Of a stretch of DNA of 64,000 nt, positions 1 through 9,770 are shown piece by piece; within the stretch, counting starts at the first letter, position 1, and each line of letters begins with the position of its first letter. Origin of the DNA: Chara braunii (Eukaryota; Streptophyta; Charophyceae; Charales; Characeae); the NCBI GenBank assembly GCA_003427395.1, contig BFEA01000119.1, forward strand, positions 1,054,510 through 1,118,509, read 5' to 3'. The notes under the pieces were generated by a model. The model was not told where the DNA came from. It made no database searches and saw only the letters and a program-made list of their open reading frames with translations. The translations under genes were made by a program, and so were the position numbers.

Positions 1-198
1 GGGTAGTTTTTCAACTTTTTTTTTTTACTTTTTTTTGTTCCACACGTGTCCCGCCACGTGTCCGAGCCCCATTGGGCTCCACCCGTTGATCGGAACTCAG
101 CGGGAAACCGTCGTTATACCGTTCAACGGGGATTCAACTCGGGCCTCAAGGCCGTTCAACGGGTTCAACGAAGTTGAATAAATCCCATTGCGAGTTGA

Positions 199-206
199 AT
201 GGACAC

Positions 207-254
<48 letters not shown>

Positions 255-480
255 TGTGTGTGTGTGTGTGCGCGTGGTGGGTGGCGGGGGGGTGTCAATC
301 AATCAATCAATCAACGGGGGAAAAAAATTAAAACCGAATGAATCTTCCGCTAGAACATGGAAATATACAATACTTTGTGTGTGTGTGTGTGTGTACTTCG
401 TGGTTGGTGGAGGGGGGGTGGGGCGACCCCTCCCCCACCAATCAATCAATCAATCAATTAATCAATCAATCAACGGATGA
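199..480. repeat. Microsatellite cluster (TG)n and (CAAT)n
   Basis: A (TG)n run fills about 209-271, a second (GT)n run lies near 376-394, and CAAT/ATCA tetranucleotide runs lie near 297-312 and 437-475. They are followed by A and T homopolymers to about 515. A copy of the 'CCGCTAGAACATGGAAATAT' sequence that borders the other GT arrays of the window (27.0, 34.3, 34.5 and 35.5 kb) sits at about 332-369, so this is one more member of that microsatellite-associated repeat. Long open frames here (CVCVCV peptides) are repeat translation, not genes. Confidence 0.9.
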
Positions 481-1050
481 AAAAAAAAAAAACGTTGTTT
501 TTTTTTTTTTTCCAAATATCTGCGCTCGCAGCCCAATCCCCTGGACCAAAAAATTGTTTTTTTCTGTTTTTTTTGTCTGAGGGGGTGGGGCTGGGGTTGC
601 GCCGCCGCATGGCGCTTCCCACATCACCAACCCCCCTCCCCGCTGGCCGCCACGGGTCTGCGAAGCCGCGCGTCCCGCGGACTCGTCCGCGGGGTCGCGA
701 ACTCGTCCGTGGTTGTCCGCCGCCGGGGGGGATTCACTGGAGGGAGGGAGGTAGAGATGAGAGCCATGGAGATAGAAGGAGGATCTGCCTCCAGATAGAT
801 GAGCTCGGCGTCGGGACAGGGTGGATCATAGTGCAAGAGATCCGTAATGTTCACCATAAAGAATTTGACGTCGTCCTGTCGGACGATGTGAGCGAACTTC
901 CGAGGCAAGGTGACGGTGATAGTAGGAGATGGTGTGGGTACGGAAGGGCTCCGGGAGAGGAGGATTGGGGCTTGGTGTCGCAGTGGTACCTATGAAAGGT
1001 ATGTTATACATCTATACACACTTCGTTTTGAGAATGAGAGTGTTGGTCGA

Positions 1051-1362
1051 TCAATCGGCCTCGGTGCTTCGGAACCAATGAGACCACGGAGTACCGAGAA
1101 TGAAATCGTACCCCGTCTCCATCACATCGAAATGTGCAGAGGAGCGGTGGCGACGAGACGCCGGGGGACGATCAGTCGGCTCGAGAGTGAGGCAGAAAGG
1201 GAGGTCGGTGACCGTCTGGTCGAAGAAGCGTTGAGTCTTGTCATCCCCTAGGGTGATAGAGATGGGAGTCGGAGACCCTGTCGTGGGTAAGCGAGCTTCT
1301 TTCACCACACGTGGGTGAATGAAGTCACCTTGATAACGGGAATCCCACAACGCTAGGTACAC
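1051..1362 (-). pseudogene. Gypsy-type aspartic protease domain (degenerate)
   Basis: The 103-residue frame has the retropepsin layout: an N-terminal 'ALWDSRYQGDFIHP' segment in the place where active elements have the D-S/T-G active site followed by FI(S/H), and 60-70 residues later 'DVMETGYDFILGTPW', matching the conserved ILG-M/T-PW region of gypsy proteases. The catalytic D is kept but the glycine of the triad is replaced (D-S-R), so it should be inactive. A following frame at 624-908 (with 'IVRQDDVKFFMVNITDLL') looks like the protease-to-RT linker. Confidence 0.6.
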
Positions 1363-2369
1363 CCTCGTGGAGGTCCCCAGCTATACTGGAATGATCGGGA
1401 GGGTGCGATCAAGGTTAGAGAGGATGGTGAGAAGGCGACGCGGTGCAGCCACACAAAGGGTGAGTCGCTCCTGACGAGCCTGGAGCATGCCCAAGTCCAG
1501 AAGAGATGGCACAACGTCCTCGCGAGTCGCAAGCTGCTCGCTGCAACGGGTTGAACGAATGGCTCGACGCGTCGGTAGTCGAGGAGGGGTAGGAAGGGAG
1601 ACGGTGGTCTGCGGAGGCGCAGACGGTATTGCAACAGAGGGCTGGGTACACTCTGTCGGGTCCTGCGAAACCTCAGCTCCAGTAGCGAGAGGGGCAAGCC
1701 ACGACGGAGAAGTTGAGAAGCCAACTACTGAGGAGGGCGTAGGTGTATACTGCACCGCGGCTAGGAGGCGCCGCGAGGATGCGAGGGGCCGGGGGGGGAC
1801 TGAGCACGACGCTGGCGGGAAAGGTCAACGTAATGGCGGTCGAGGACGGCGGTGTAAGGGCACCGTGAGGAGGTATGACTGTCCTGGCGGCATCGCAAAC
1901 ACCCACGCCGGCCCAAAATGGTCGTGCGCTCCTCGGAGGAAAGGACAACGCGAGGAGGGACAAAGCCCTGAGGGAGGTCCTATTGAGGGACCTCTGCGGG
2001 CGACGCGCCAGCGTGACCAGGGCGGCTGCGTGCCCGAGAGAGGGTGGAGAGGGCGAGCTGGAGGTGCTCGGCTATAGGCAGGGTAGAGTTCTCCAGGTGG
2101 TAGTGGACGGCCTCGCAGAGATCGAGGTCGTCGCTATGGTCACCCTCAGGCGACAGCGGGGCAACAACGTCCTGCTCACCATACTCGAGCGAGCTTAAGC
2201 GGCACGAGAAGTGGCAGCCCTGCTGCGCGGAATGGCGGGGGCGGTCGCAGAAAGGGGAACGACGTTGGGAAGTGTCATGAGAGGAGGAGGGGGCGTAGCC
2301 AGTACGTTGAGGCTGGGAGGAGGGAGTGGGGTGAAGACGGGCCCGCATCCGGTGATGGGTCATGGCGGC

Positions 2370-2700
2370 CTCGTAAGCCTACAGGGCCGATGTGAACTCG
2401 TACTGCCATAACTCGGAGCGGTACTCAAGGGGAAGGCTGACCAAGAAACGATCGATGAGGGCAACCTCGAGGAGGAACGTCACATCACAAATGAGGCAGG
2501 TATCATGAAAGACCTGGATGTGGCCATCCAGGTCGACAGCGGTACCAAAGCTGGACCATTGTGTGCTGACGACATGCTCGAAGGCGTCAGTAGCGTCATG
2601 TCGGGCTCCGAAGAGATCCTTGAGGAATGCCTAAAAATCCATGAAGGTCATGGTCCGACCCTCACGAAGGGAGTGCGCGTAGAAATCCTTTCAGACGTCG
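2370..2700 (-). pseudogene. Gypsy gag core (degenerate)
   Basis: Minus-strand translation gives 'STQWSSFGTAVDLDGHIQVF' followed by a segment with 'LIDRFLVSLPLEY' and 'LWQYEF'. That is the pattern of the Retrotrans_gag core, in which a hydrophobic helix with Fl.sLp is followed by charged residues. Stop codons interrupt the frame upstream near 2635 and downstream near 2380. No zinc knuckle was seen after it. Confidence 0.5.
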
Positions 2701-3553
2701 AAAGGACCGCCACGCAGGCGCGTGGAGAGGTGAGCCACCCACGTGTCGGGTGGCGTGCCCATGAGGTGGAGCGTACGGGTGGCAGACTGCAGCCACCGAG
2801 ACATGTGTATCCCTGTACCGTCGTACAAGGCAATGTTCGTCAGGTGGACGAGTGGTGCGCCATCGTTTGGGCGGCGAGGGGATCGAGGAGTAGAGGTCTG
2901 TGCGACGGCTGAGTAACTCGGCGCAGGTCCTGGAAAAAAGGGCGCAACAGACTGTATGCCCGGGCCTCATGGGGGATCGGTTGAGGCAACAGCAGTAGGC
3001 TGCGAGGAAACTGCGGTAGAAGGTCGCAGCAACCCAGAGAATAGGAAGAAGGTAGGATGGGGGTGGGTAGGGTGTAGGGTGAGGGAAGCGCGCCTACATG
3101 GAAGGAAGAGTAGAGGAAGAAGGGGTGCGACTGAAGGCGGTAGGGGTGGCTGAAGGCGTAAGAGGACGAGGCCGGCCTGGATCTGGGCAAGGTTGTCCTC
3201 GAGACGACAGACATAGATCGAGTGAGGAGTAGTAGGAGGAGGAGTGAGGGAAGTAGACGCACAAGCGGCACGGGGCATCCCACAGGGGGGTGAGCTAGAT
3301 GGCGCGACGGTCGTGCGAAGGGGAGGGAGAAGTGGGGCACCCAGAAAAGTTGAGACCACTGCAGCGGGTTGTGGTCCCGTGGCCGTAGTGACCGGAATCT
3401 GGGCGGGTGCGACCATAGAGTGAGGGAGGGTTTGGCCTGTGGCGGTCGTCACGCTAGGCGTGGACGGTCACCAGGATGGCCGAGTCGGGGGCAGCGGAGG
3501 AGGAAGCTCCGCCGTGGCCACCATGTCGGAGGACGGGGGACCCAGACTAGGAG

Positions 3554-3958
3554 CTAGGGGAAGAGAGAGAGAGAGTTGGGAGAGGAAGGACGGACAACGT
3601 CCTGGAGTTGTCGCATGTCAGCGGCAGGAGTCACCACCTGCGCCTGTAGAGGCGCAAGGGTCGCCAGTTGCGCCTGGATGGGCGCGAGGAGGGAGGTGAG
3701 GAAGGTGTGCAGATCCCCCTGGGGCTGATGGCCCTGGTCCGCCGACATGGGTATAGAGCCCGGTGCCGAGGTCGTCGCCACGTCCGCGACTTGTGACACG
3801 TCATCGGCCATGGGGAGGTAACGGGTTGGACTAGAGGGGGTCAGGGGAGGTCCGAGTGAATGGAGGGAGTAGGGGTGGGTTCGAGGTAGAAACTGACAGG
3901 CGGATCTGGTAAATCGAGGGAGTGCGCCCGCAAAGAGAGAAGGGTGGTTCGGGTCCAA
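3554..3958 (-). pseudogene. Gag N-terminal region, Pro/Gln-rich
   Basis: A 134-residue minus frame begins MDPNHPSLFAG and contains 'MADDVSQVADV' and a helix-prone 'LLAPIQAQLATLAPLQAQV' segment, as in N-terminal gag regions of plant gypsy elements, which carry a short coiled coil. The frame stops at 3554; related residues continue in another frame (2967-3452: 'SIYVCRLEDNLAQIQAGL'). No conserved catalytic residues are expected. The assignment is by position upstream of the gag core. Confidence 0.4.
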
Positions 3959-4059
3959 GGTGCCCGAATGGAAAGGGGGAGTATGGGGGCTTAGAAAACC
4001 CTAAACCCTTGAAAAACCCTAAGAAAACCCTAACCGGGGTTTGAGTGGTTAGGGTAGGG

Positions 4060-4401
4060 TACCGGTGACCTAATCAAGAAAATAAAATAGCAAGCATGGG
4101 GGGGAAGCGAGAGGAAAAATAAATAAACAGTAAAATTTTAGGAGAAAAATATAAATAAATAAATAAATAAACGAATAATAAAAATAATTAAAGAAATAAG
4201 GAAACAAAATGTGAAGAGAGAAATAATATTTATTTTTTTGGAATTTTCGACAGCATTTCGCTACCCCCCATGGGGTGAAAAATATGCCAAGAGGAAAGGA
4301 GAGACCAAGATAAGCACACGAAGTTTCAAAATGCTGCAAATTAAAAATTTCAGAAAACAAATAAATAAATAATAAATAAATAAATAAATAAATACGTAGA
4401 T
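4060..4401. repeat. AT-rich DNA with (AAAT)n runs
   Basis: A/T-dominated sequence with AAATAAAT tetranucleotide runs at about 4152-4180 and 4358-4398, directly abutting the end of the LTR at 4402. Nothing coding is seen. Confidence 0.8.
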
Positions 4402-5369
4402 TGCAATGAACTAAGATCGTGAAGACACTTGTCAACAATGCAAGCCCAGATAGATATCATCCTGCTGATGATTGTCAATAATCATAATCGTGTCCAGATA
4501 GAATGAGATGGGGAAAACATACACAGACGAAAGAGAGAGGAGGGATAAGAGACTTAGAATGGAGAAGAAGACAATGCCCACTCCTGCTTCGGGCTCCCTC
4601 CTCGATAGCCACCTCAATACTCAATAGTTCGAACACAAATTTGAAGTTCTATCTCAATGTGCCATGTGGCACGTCAATCAATCCTCATCAGCAGCTGAAG
4701 CAATGTCCACGTTGGAATAACCAGATACGTATTTATGATCGCCCCACAGTCATGATCTCTTTCCAAGTGATGATGAATCAGAACAGCAATACCCGTCACG
4801 TAGTCTTGCCACGTCAGCAACAGTATACGTGGCAGCATCCAGGTCAGCGGCGGCGTGTGGCAACTGCCACGTCAACATGCCTAGAAGACAATTACCAGCC
4901 AGCCACCATGTTGAGCCAGCAGCGCGTCGCCGCAGTCGTCCAAGTGCCAACGTAGAGCCAGCGTCCAACCAGCGTCACAATGTGGTGCTAGCGTCGTAAT
5001 CAACACGTGAAGTCAGCATTGATGCAAGACAAAATGTTCTCCAAGCCAAGAGGTCCAGACTTTTGTAGCTTTGACGCAGGGTTTGGACCCCGGTTGCTGC
5101 TTCCCTCGACTGTCGAGATCTCAAGGCAAATGACGGCCCAGATAGGCCTGAAACCGAACTCCCTGTGGCCTTGATGTTGTTTGGGTACCTGCACACAACA
5201 AGTGAGCGTATCCAACTAAGGGTCTGTGCGTGGTATCTTTGACAGTTGACTTAGACTGTTGATTTTCCCAAGGCAGTGTGTGGTCACACTGCCTGGCACA
5301 GGTGGAGTTTGGTCTGTGTGGTCTGGGCTCCGTTCGAGGCCGAGACTTCTGTACACACCGGTTATTGCA
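4402..5369 (-). mobile_element. Gypsy LTR (3' LTR, minus strand), TG...CA
   Basis: On the minus strand the unit starts TGCAATAACCGG at 5369 and ends TTCATTGCA at 4402, about 968 bp. It matches in order the LTRs at 25527-26452 (-) and 51044-52023 (+): the TGCAATA start, a shared 'TGCAGGTACCC' block, repeated GCTGACGTGGCA motifs in the middle, a 'CCCTCCTCTC..TTTCGTCT' block and the ATTGCA end. The base before its start is a purine tract (TCTGCAGGAA), so it is a 3' LTR rather than a solo LTR; flanking 5-mers do not form a target-site duplication. Confidence 0.75.
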
Positions 5370-5430
5370 TTCCTGCAGACCTAATTTCGAGTTTCATCGC
5401 AAAAATAATTAAGGTCATTGGGGTCTTTTG
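5370..5430 (-). other. Polypurine tract and 3' end of gypsy internal region
   Basis: Minus-strand sequence 'CTCGAAATTAGGTCTGCAGG' immediately precedes the LTR start. The same context precedes the LTR at 51044 ('TTGGGCCGGCAGGAA') and a similar tract occurs at about 49961-49975. The upstream 'TTTTTGCGATGAAAC' also matches 51010, so about 60 bp of internal 3' end survives. Confidence 0.6.
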
Positions 5431-5491
5431 GTCGTCGTAGCCTGACCTCAGGCTCTGGATCCTGACCTTGTTGGAACATTGTTATTGTAAC

Positions 5492-5507
5492 TTTTGTCTT
5501 TTGCAGC
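5492..5507 (+). promoter_or_regulatory. 3' splice site upstream of small gene
   Basis: The tract 'AACTTTTGTCTTTTGCAG' is a strong pyrimidine run ending in CAG at 5507, immediately before the leader of the small open frame. It implies an upstream intron and non-coding first exon that I could not place. Confidence 0.5.
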
Positions 5508-5542
5508 GTGCATACTTACATCTTTTGACATACTTCAAAAAG

Positions 5543-5956
5543 ATGGTTGGAAATGCGGGCTTCACTGAAATAGAAGTGCCTGAACGACTGACGATCATCA
5601 CAAAGGGGGGAGCGTTTCCTTTTCAATGTGAGAAAATATTCAAGTGCGAAGCGGGCGGACGAACAATGTTTATCATCATGATGAGGTTTACTGATCTGGA
5701 CTGTTTCGACATACGAATATATGAGCGTCGAGGAGAGAACTGGATGCTAGGAGATGTTACAGCAGCTTATGCACAAGTTGGAGATGTTCTTTTGGCCTTG
5801 AGACGTGTTGTGCTCAGAGCTGGGGGTGCCATTGAAGGTCTCTCGGTTGCCATTACAGATTTTGAAGGTTTGCCTCAACCTCCAATCCCGGCTTGCATGG
5901 TAGACGGTTCAACATGGAAACTGATACTGAACGCTCTGCGAAGAGGCTTCATTTGA
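5543..5956 (+). CDS. Hypothetical 137-residue protein
   Basis: I do not recognise this protein. The ATG at 5543 is chosen because it is the first one after the splice acceptor at 5507, whereas the longer frame to 5468 would read across the intron end. The protein (MVGNAGFTEIEV...) has mixed composition like a globular domain, with a charged middle ('DIRIYERRGENWMLG'), an aliphatic helix ('VGDVLLALRRVVLRAGG') and a Trp/Arg C-terminus. There is no signal peptide, membrane span or known motif. It lies next to the internal end of a minus-strand gypsy LTR, so it could be captured or lineage-specific sequence. AT-rich DNA follows. The evidence that it is a gene is the uninterrupted frame, the acceptor and non-repetitive composition. 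Confidence 0.45.
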   Translation: MVGNAGFTEIEVPERLTIITKGGAFPFQCEKIFKCEAGGRTMFIIMMRFTDLDCFDIRIYERRGENWMLGDVTAAYAQVGDVLLALRRVVLRAGGAIEGLSVAITDFEGLPQPPIPACMVDGSTWKLILNALRRGFI

Positions 5957-7250
5957 ACATTTGAACTTTTTGACATTTCGAGTAATGAGTCTAATGATTT
6001 TAGAGTATTGTGTTACGATGTCAGATTAGTGAACATTTTCATAGTATAGGCTTCTTCTGATCATTTCGAGTTTTCAACACTTTGAGTGACAAGTATCGCA
6101 GTTTTCAAAGTTTTGTGTTGGAATGTCACATTAGTTAAAATTTTCGTAGTGTAAGGTACTCAGGGTTTTTGATTCAGTCTAGGTTCTTGCCTTGCAACCT
6201 GTTTCGTTATGTAAAAAATGTGGCACAGTTTTGCAAGGTGTTGTTGACATTTTATACCTTAGTAAGTATTAGTTTGATTTGGATAGCCTTGCCAATTGTT
6301 TGGTTATTGGAAACTTTTGAAGTAACTGTTATAAATTCATAATATATGGACCACGTAACTGTTGTCATTTTTCAAGACTTAGTTCTTAATTGTCTCGATA
6401 ATGATTGTGTACCTGCTTAGTGGAAGCTTTTGAAACTATTGCAACAGTTATGACTTCCTAATATGTGGACTAGGTGGCCACGAAGTGGGAGACTGGAGCT
6501 TGAGTGGGAAACCCAAACAAAAACGCAAAACAGATGAAAGAAAACATGCACAGACCCAGAGTTGTCGAGCCTCAAGTTATATCGCCTTTACTAGCCAACA
6601 TTGCTTTGCACGGAATGAAGAATTGTGTACTTGCTTAATGGAAGCTTTTGAAACTATTGCAACAGTTATGACTTCTTAATATGTGGACCGGGTGACCCAC
6701 TCTATTTTTCATTTTTCTTCGCTTTTGAATGAAGTTATCATAAGTTGTCAGTTGTCTTCAAAATGATTGTGTACTGTATCGGTGATCGTAGTGGCTCCTA
6801 ATGTGTCCATGGTATTTGGTATCGAAACTTCACAAAGTTTAGGTTTTTTTGCTCTTGTCATCAGTTCATGTCATGAGTTCAAGTTGTTAATTGTCTTGTC
6901 AATGAGGATATAGACTTGTCGAACTGTGATAGGGTCCTCAAACACATAGTCCTTGTCATCACTTTCAGCATCTGATAATCTCTACACAATTTGATTCGGA
7001 TGTATCTTACTATTCAATCTAACTTCTGATGTGTCCATTGTATTTGGTATCGAAACTTCACAAAGTTTAGGTTTCTTTGCTTGTCATCATTAGACGAACA
7101 TTGAGTTTAAGTTGTTAACTGTCTTGCGGATAATTGCTTGTCGAACTGTGATAGGGTCCTCAAACACATAGTCATTGTCATCACTTTCAACATGTAATAA
7201 TTTGTATAGAGTTTGATTCCGATGTATCCTACTATTCAATCTAACTTCTC
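5957..7250. repeat. AT-rich tandem duplications downstream of small gene
   Basis: Two sets of direct repeats. A 70-bp block (6401-6470) with 'GGAAGCTTTTGAAACTATTG' recurs at 6621-6692, with a weaker third copy near 6305. A block of about 226 bp starting 'TGTGTCCATGGTATTTGGTA' (6800) repeats at 7028-7250, keeping 'TCGAACTGTGATAGGGTCCT' in both. No coding sequence is seen; it may be 3' UTR or intergenic DNA. Confidence 0.75.
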
Positions 7251-7629
7251 AAAAAATGTTTTGCGTGTCACTCCTATGCGTCCGTTTGAGCCTCTGCAAA
7301 AAATCAACTTCACGTCACTCCTATGCATCCCTTCCAAGAGGATCGTTACAGTGAGGGCTTGAACATTCAGTACTTGAATGGTCATAGTGAATGTCTGGAT
7401 GGGTGCCAGTTTAATTAAGATGTATCCAACTTCGGTAATTGAACTTGTACAGAACAACGTTTTCGAAAGGAAATGAATTTGTTTAGGATTTATCCACTGA
7501 ACAATGACTTTAATGCATTGTATATTGATTGATAATGAGGATCTCCTTCGTCAGCCTCGTCTACTGCCGTCCTGTTTCTCGAACAAAAATGTACTTTTTA
7601 AAAAATAATGTATTATTTTAACGAATAAC
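7251..7629. other. Intergenic, nothing recognised
   Basis: AT-rich unique-looking sequence between the tandem duplications and the dispersed repeat. Short frames only. Confidence 0.6.
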
Positions 7630-7679
7630 ATGTTAGAGTGGATTGTCAGAATCACCACTTGTCAAAATATAATCTAACT

Positions 7680-8235
7680 CCTCTAAACTAAGAAAATTTC
7701 GACACCGCTTCCCGTAGGAAAAGTGCCTTTGCATAATTTATACTAACTCAAATATGAAAACAAAAGCAATCCCTAACTCTGAAAAGTCAAAATTTGTCGA
7801 ACTCCCTAAATTAGTAAAAATTTGGGCAACATTTCGTTTAGAAAGGTAGACTTCCCAGATTTATACTAAGTCTGATATGAACTCAGAAACAAGACCCGAG
7901 TTCAACTAAGACAAAATTTAACTAACTTCTTAGACTTGTAAAAATTTCGGCAGCGCTTCCCGAAGAGAAAGTGTTATTCCAATATTAATACAAAGTGAAG
8001 TTCAAAATCTAATAATGACTTTGACCTTTCAAGGTCCAATTTTGTCTAACTCTTTGAATTAGCAAAAATTTTGGCAGCACTCCTTTTAGAAAAGGAGACT
8101 CTCCAGATTTTTACTAAGTCATAAAAGTGAGACAAGTTAAACTTTGAAAGACAAAATCTAACTAACTTCTTGTTTTTTGGAAATTTCGGCAGCGCTTCCC
8201 GTAAAAAAAATGGCTTACCAAAATTTATACAAGAC
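7680..8235. repeat. 120-bp tandem array within DR-1 copy A
   Basis: Five units begin near 7690, 7815, 7938, 8062 and 8178, each with 'AAAATTTCGGCAGCGCTTCC' or its variant, about 120 bp apart. Units alternate between a 'GCTTCCCGTAGGAAAAGTG' form and a 'CTCCTTTTAGAAAAGGAG' form; the latter (8080-8097) is a perfect 8-bp hairpin. Confidence 0.7.
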
Positions 8236-8532
8236 CAAGTATAATAAATGATCCCAGCAAATGCAGAATTCGACCTAAGTAAAAATAAACTTAGCCTAAA
8301 AAATGCAGGAATTGAAACTAACTACTATCGCTTTAGCACGTGGCGAGCCTCTAAAGCAACTACCTGTCAAACTGAAACTCAGACCAAGTAGTAATCGCAC
8401 TTAGTCACATGCAGGCCAAACTACAAGGAGTAAGTACTATCACCATCCCAAAGTCAATTCATATAAGATAGTTCATGAATCCTCAAGTAATTAAACCCTT
8501 ATACGGTTATACCCAACTTACTTATGGCATAA

Positions 8533-9085
8533 CGCTAGACCATTCGGCTTGAAAACAATGTCCAGCGTGCCTTAAGATATACACGAACAATTTGCACAAC
8601 TACTTCTCTCTTCTTTTGACATTTGGCTAGACCATTCGGCTTGGAAACAATGCCTAACCGCCCTGGACTATTTAATATCCAAAATTTAGTAACTTTCTGA
8701 TTTTGTTCTCAAAAGAAAACGCAAATATGGCCGGGGGACTGAACCATTCGTCTTGAAAACAATGATCAGCTTGCCCAAACTACTTTCAATTATACTTTGT
8801 AATTTTTCTTCTCTTCTTAGCGATATGGTTTAGTGCTGTACCATTTGGCTTGGAAACAATGCCCAGCTGCCAGTTCACATGCAAATATAAGTATAATACT
8901 TTATTTTATACTCATTTTATACTTTTGTGCGTGGTTTTCAGGCTAAACCATTCAACTTAGAAACAATGCTTAACCTTACACTAAAATCCTCCCTCAGAAT
9001 AAAACAAGACCCTTCAAATCAGGCAAACCCTCAGAAATTAAACACAGCAACTAGGTCATTAAACTTAGAAACAATGCTCAATCCT
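8533..9085 (+). repeat. Hairpin series, conserved loop (DR-1 copy A)
   Basis: Six occurrences of CATT-N12-AATG with loop consensus CRRCTTRGAAAC: 8533-8567, 8625-8659, 8738-8770, 8835-8867, 8941-8975 and 9050-9085. Flanking arms differ from site to site. In the first, CGCTAGA faces TCCAGCG (6 of 7 pair); later ones retain 4-5 pairs, so this copy is more decayed than copy B. Confidence 0.65.
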
Positions 9086-9770
9086 TGGTTGACCCAGTCA
9101 AACGCATGCAGTCTGCCTTCCTCCTACCTTCCCCCAGTGCATCCCTTAGCTGCTTTCAATCAAAATAAAGAGAAACTTAAGTTTCACACATACACACACA
9201 CATTCTTTCCTTTCGGTCTAATTAAATCCAGAAAATAAAACGAAGTCATAGGGGATCACATGCATACAATCACTCAAAACTAGAGGGAGATAGTCAAACA
9301 GGGTTATAGTGGGTTTATATAGATAGAGAAAGATATACCTGATGGTTCCCTGCCTCCAAACCTCGCCTAGGTTTCGGCAGAGCTCCCGCAATCGGTGGGT
9401 TGACTCCCCACAGAATCTTGCTGCGGTCCTACGAGTTGCAACCCCGCCTGCCGCCTTCCTCTCATAACTAGACTAGACTTAGAGCAAGAAGGGCAAAAGT
9501 AGGGGTTTGAGACTCTCGAGATATAAGAGAGGGACTGACGCAACTCTCAGGAGAGGACCTTGATACCTTCATGCACCTGCGGGCCCTGCAATGGCAGCCA
9601 AATACACAGCAACCTCGTCAAGAGTGAAGTCAAACCGCCGAAGTCAACCCTCTGATGACCTCCCAGTTCACAACAATAACCCCCGTATGCAGGCCTTATC
9701 ATGCCTCCAAGTCTCACTACCTCGATCTCAGATAACACCGTCGCCTGGCAATAGTCCACAATTCCCTCAC

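Larger units (their letters stand above)
600..3960 (-). mobile_element. Decayed Ty3/gypsy gag-protease remnant
   Basis: Read on the minus strand, this block runs from a gag-like N-terminus (3958 downwards) through a gag core (about 2660-2370) to a retropepsin-like domain (1362-1051) and a short downstream piece (908-624). No reverse transcriptase follows; the element is cut off at the microsatellites near 600. The reading frame changes several times and in-frame stops occur in the gag core, so it is a pseudogene. Base composition is GC-rich, unlike the AT-rich DNA to its right. The CCCTAA-containing stretch at 3995-4060 lies just upstream of the gag start and is probably leader sequence. Assignment rests on the protease motif and on the order of domains. 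Confidence 0.65.
7630..9770. repeat. Dispersed repeat family DR-1, copy A
   Basis: About 2.1 kb aligning along its whole length, in the same orientation, with 28990-30930. Shared blocks in order: the start 'TATCAAAATATAATCT', a tandem array of 120-bp units, a 'ACACGTGGCGAGC' block, a series of hairpins around TTRGAAACAATG, and a 400-bp terminal block with 'GCTCCCGCAATCGGTGGGTT'. No protein domain is present. It could be a non-autonomous LTR-type element or a LARD-like element; I could not identify its termini. Confidence 0.8.

Noticed and set aside
199-580. Long frames rich in Cys-Val (CVCVCV)
   Set aside because: Translation of the (GT)n microsatellite; no start context, no domain.
3990-4060. 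CCCTAAA-like motifs suggesting an interstitial telomere
   Set aside because: Only a few degenerate, irregularly spaced units just upstream of a gag remnant; similar single motifs occur at 12.42 and 12.64 kb.
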